From Lunatimonas lonarensis (GTDB lineage: Bacteria; Bacteroidota; Bacteroidia; Cytophagales; Cyclobacteriaceae), in NCBI RefSeq assembly GCF_000390185.1, contig NZ_AQHR01000126.1, positions 1-64,000 of the forward strand: DNA of 64,000 bases. Direction: 5' to 3'. The position numbers and the translations under genes are program-made. The first letter of the stretch is position 1; every line of letters starts with the position of its first letter. Below are positions 63,299 to 64,000 of this stretch, piece after piece. Under the pieces are notes generated by a model, which searched no databases, was not told the DNA's origin, and saw nothing but the letters and a program-made list of their open reading frames with translations.

Positions 63299-64000
63299 TT
63301 AAATTTTCAGCCGAATCCTCCCTCGTTCCAGCAGACCGGTAATCAGAATGATGATCAGCGCGTACGCCAACGACTTGAAGATCCCCAACGCACCGGTCCT
63401 CCATACCAACGGCAGGGCCAAGCCCGTAATCGAAAGCAGGCCGTAGTGGATATAAGGCAACAGGTAACAGGTAAGCGTACTGGTTCCGGCAGGTTTGATT
63501 AGCTTAAACCACTCCTTTTTGCCCTTTAATTCCACAAGCCAAATCAAGAAACAAAAAAACAGTATACTGATGCCTATGCAGATAGTGACCCAGGAAGGGG
63601 AAGAACCGATTTTATGAATGCCCCATAGTGGGCGGGACACCCATCCAAAAGCCAAACAAGCGGCCGCCAGTAGGCCCATCCTCATCCAAAAACGACCGAA
63701 TTTGCCGGAACCCAAAAAGGGCTGATAGTACAGGGCTACGATGATTCCCGCCATTGACAGCGCAGGGGTAGCACCGTCATCTATCAACCAGATATACGGC
63801 TTGATCACCTTCAAAGGCTCCAGCCAACCCAATTTGGAGAAGATGCCAAAAAGCATAAACCCTGCAAAAAACGCCCACATGGCAGAAAGGTTTCCCTTGA
63901 ACGCCACAAAAACCAACGAGCATATCAAATACGCCCAGCCGATCAAACCCAAGATGCCCCACCAGTAAAACCGCATCCAGGTTGGGTTGTCCGCCGTGCC
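63299..64000 (-). CDS. DUF5009/HGSNAT-like membrane acyltransferase, 5' end beyond the window
   Basis: The frame is open to the window edge, with eight codons before the internal Met at 63976 that continue the protein. The visible 233 residues hold about six or seven transmembrane helices and the segments YWWGILGLIGWAYL, PSWVTICIGISILF and CYLLPYIHYGLLSI typical of the C-terminal part of the heparan-alpha-glucosaminide N-acetyltransferase/DUF5009 family. These multi-spanning proteins are thought to acylate sugars across the membrane. Only the C-terminal part is seen, so active-site residues cannot be checked. Confidence 0.75.
   Translation of the reverse strand, partial: GTADNPTWMRFYWWGILGLIGWAYLICSLVFVAFKGNLSAMWAFFAGFMLFGIFSKLGWLEPLKVIKPYIWLIDDGATPALSMAGIIVALYYQPFLGSGKFGRFWMRMGLLAAACLAFGWVSRPLWGIHKIGSSPSWVTICIGISILFFCFLIWLVELKGKKEWFKLIKPAGTSTLTCYLLPYIHYGLLSITGLALPLVWRTGALGIFKSLAYALIIILITGLLERGRIRLKI

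Noticed and set aside
1-64000. tRNA, rRNA or CRISPR arrays
   Set aside because: No cloverleaf, rRNA-like or regularly spaced direct repeats were recognised by eye. A covariance-model scan would be needed to exclude a tRNA.

Overview
The window reads as chromosomal DNA of a Bacteroidetes (Bacteroidota) bacterium, most likely a free-living member of the Cytophagales resembling Cyclobacteriaceae. The grounds are a SusC/SusD pair with an STN-domain SusC and a FecR/ECF-sigma switch, a second TonB receptor paired with a DUF4249 lipoprotein, several family-specific unknowns (DUF4407, DUF3857, DUF2490, 6-bladed propeller lipoproteins) and the general lack of strong Shine-Dalgarno sequences. The genus is inferred, not shown. 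I recognised no rRNA, tRNA or CRISPR array by eye.

Layout. 1-1000: a decayed RelE-type toxin next to an intact antitoxin, beside a palindromic repeat. 1027-13371 (minus strand): a secreted FAD oxidoreductase with an FMN-binding partner, then a nutrient-uptake locus (ECF sigma, FecR anti-sigma, SusC, SusD, large lipoprotein). 13564-16868: a TonB receptor/DUF4249 pair. 16924-22120: a compact operon of membrane protein, thioredoxin-like protein, GT1 glycosyltransferase, C39-peptidase ABC exporter and small HTH protein, possibly ending in a short Cys-containing ORF. It looks like a system that makes, modifies and exports a peptide, and it is the most interesting part of the window. 22589-25303: a Crp/Fnr regulator, DoxX and a TolB-like lipoprotein. 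25371-31375: phosphoglucomutase, universal stress protein, a propeller lipoprotein and DUF302. 31645-34714: a secreted protein, a propeller lipoprotein and a dead Cys-rich peptide gene. 35465-37270: a 601-residue conserved unknown with a Cys-rich C-terminal half.

37613-46222: two translationally coupled DUF3857/transglutaminase-like proteins, a zinc alcohol dehydrogenase, an SGNH hydrolase, DUF4407 and a lipoprotein sulfatase. 46283-48935: a repeat-rich, decayed island holding an intact RelE-type toxin-antitoxin pair between two direct copies of the palindromic repeat, plus a fragment of a possible zincin-like toxin. 48936-64000: tryptophanyl-tRNA synthetase, DUF1573, an ABC-2 exporter with a NEW3-domain protein, an AsmA-like giant, outer-membrane proteins, an orphan NtrC-type regulator and a truncated (window-edge) DUF5009/HGSNAT-like acyltransferase.

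Across loci, TGA-N6-TCA palindromes stand upstream of the universal stress protein, DUF302 and the 601-residue protein. The Crp/Fnr regulator encoded here carries an FNR-like recognition helix, so these genes may form a small redox or oxygen-stress regulon.
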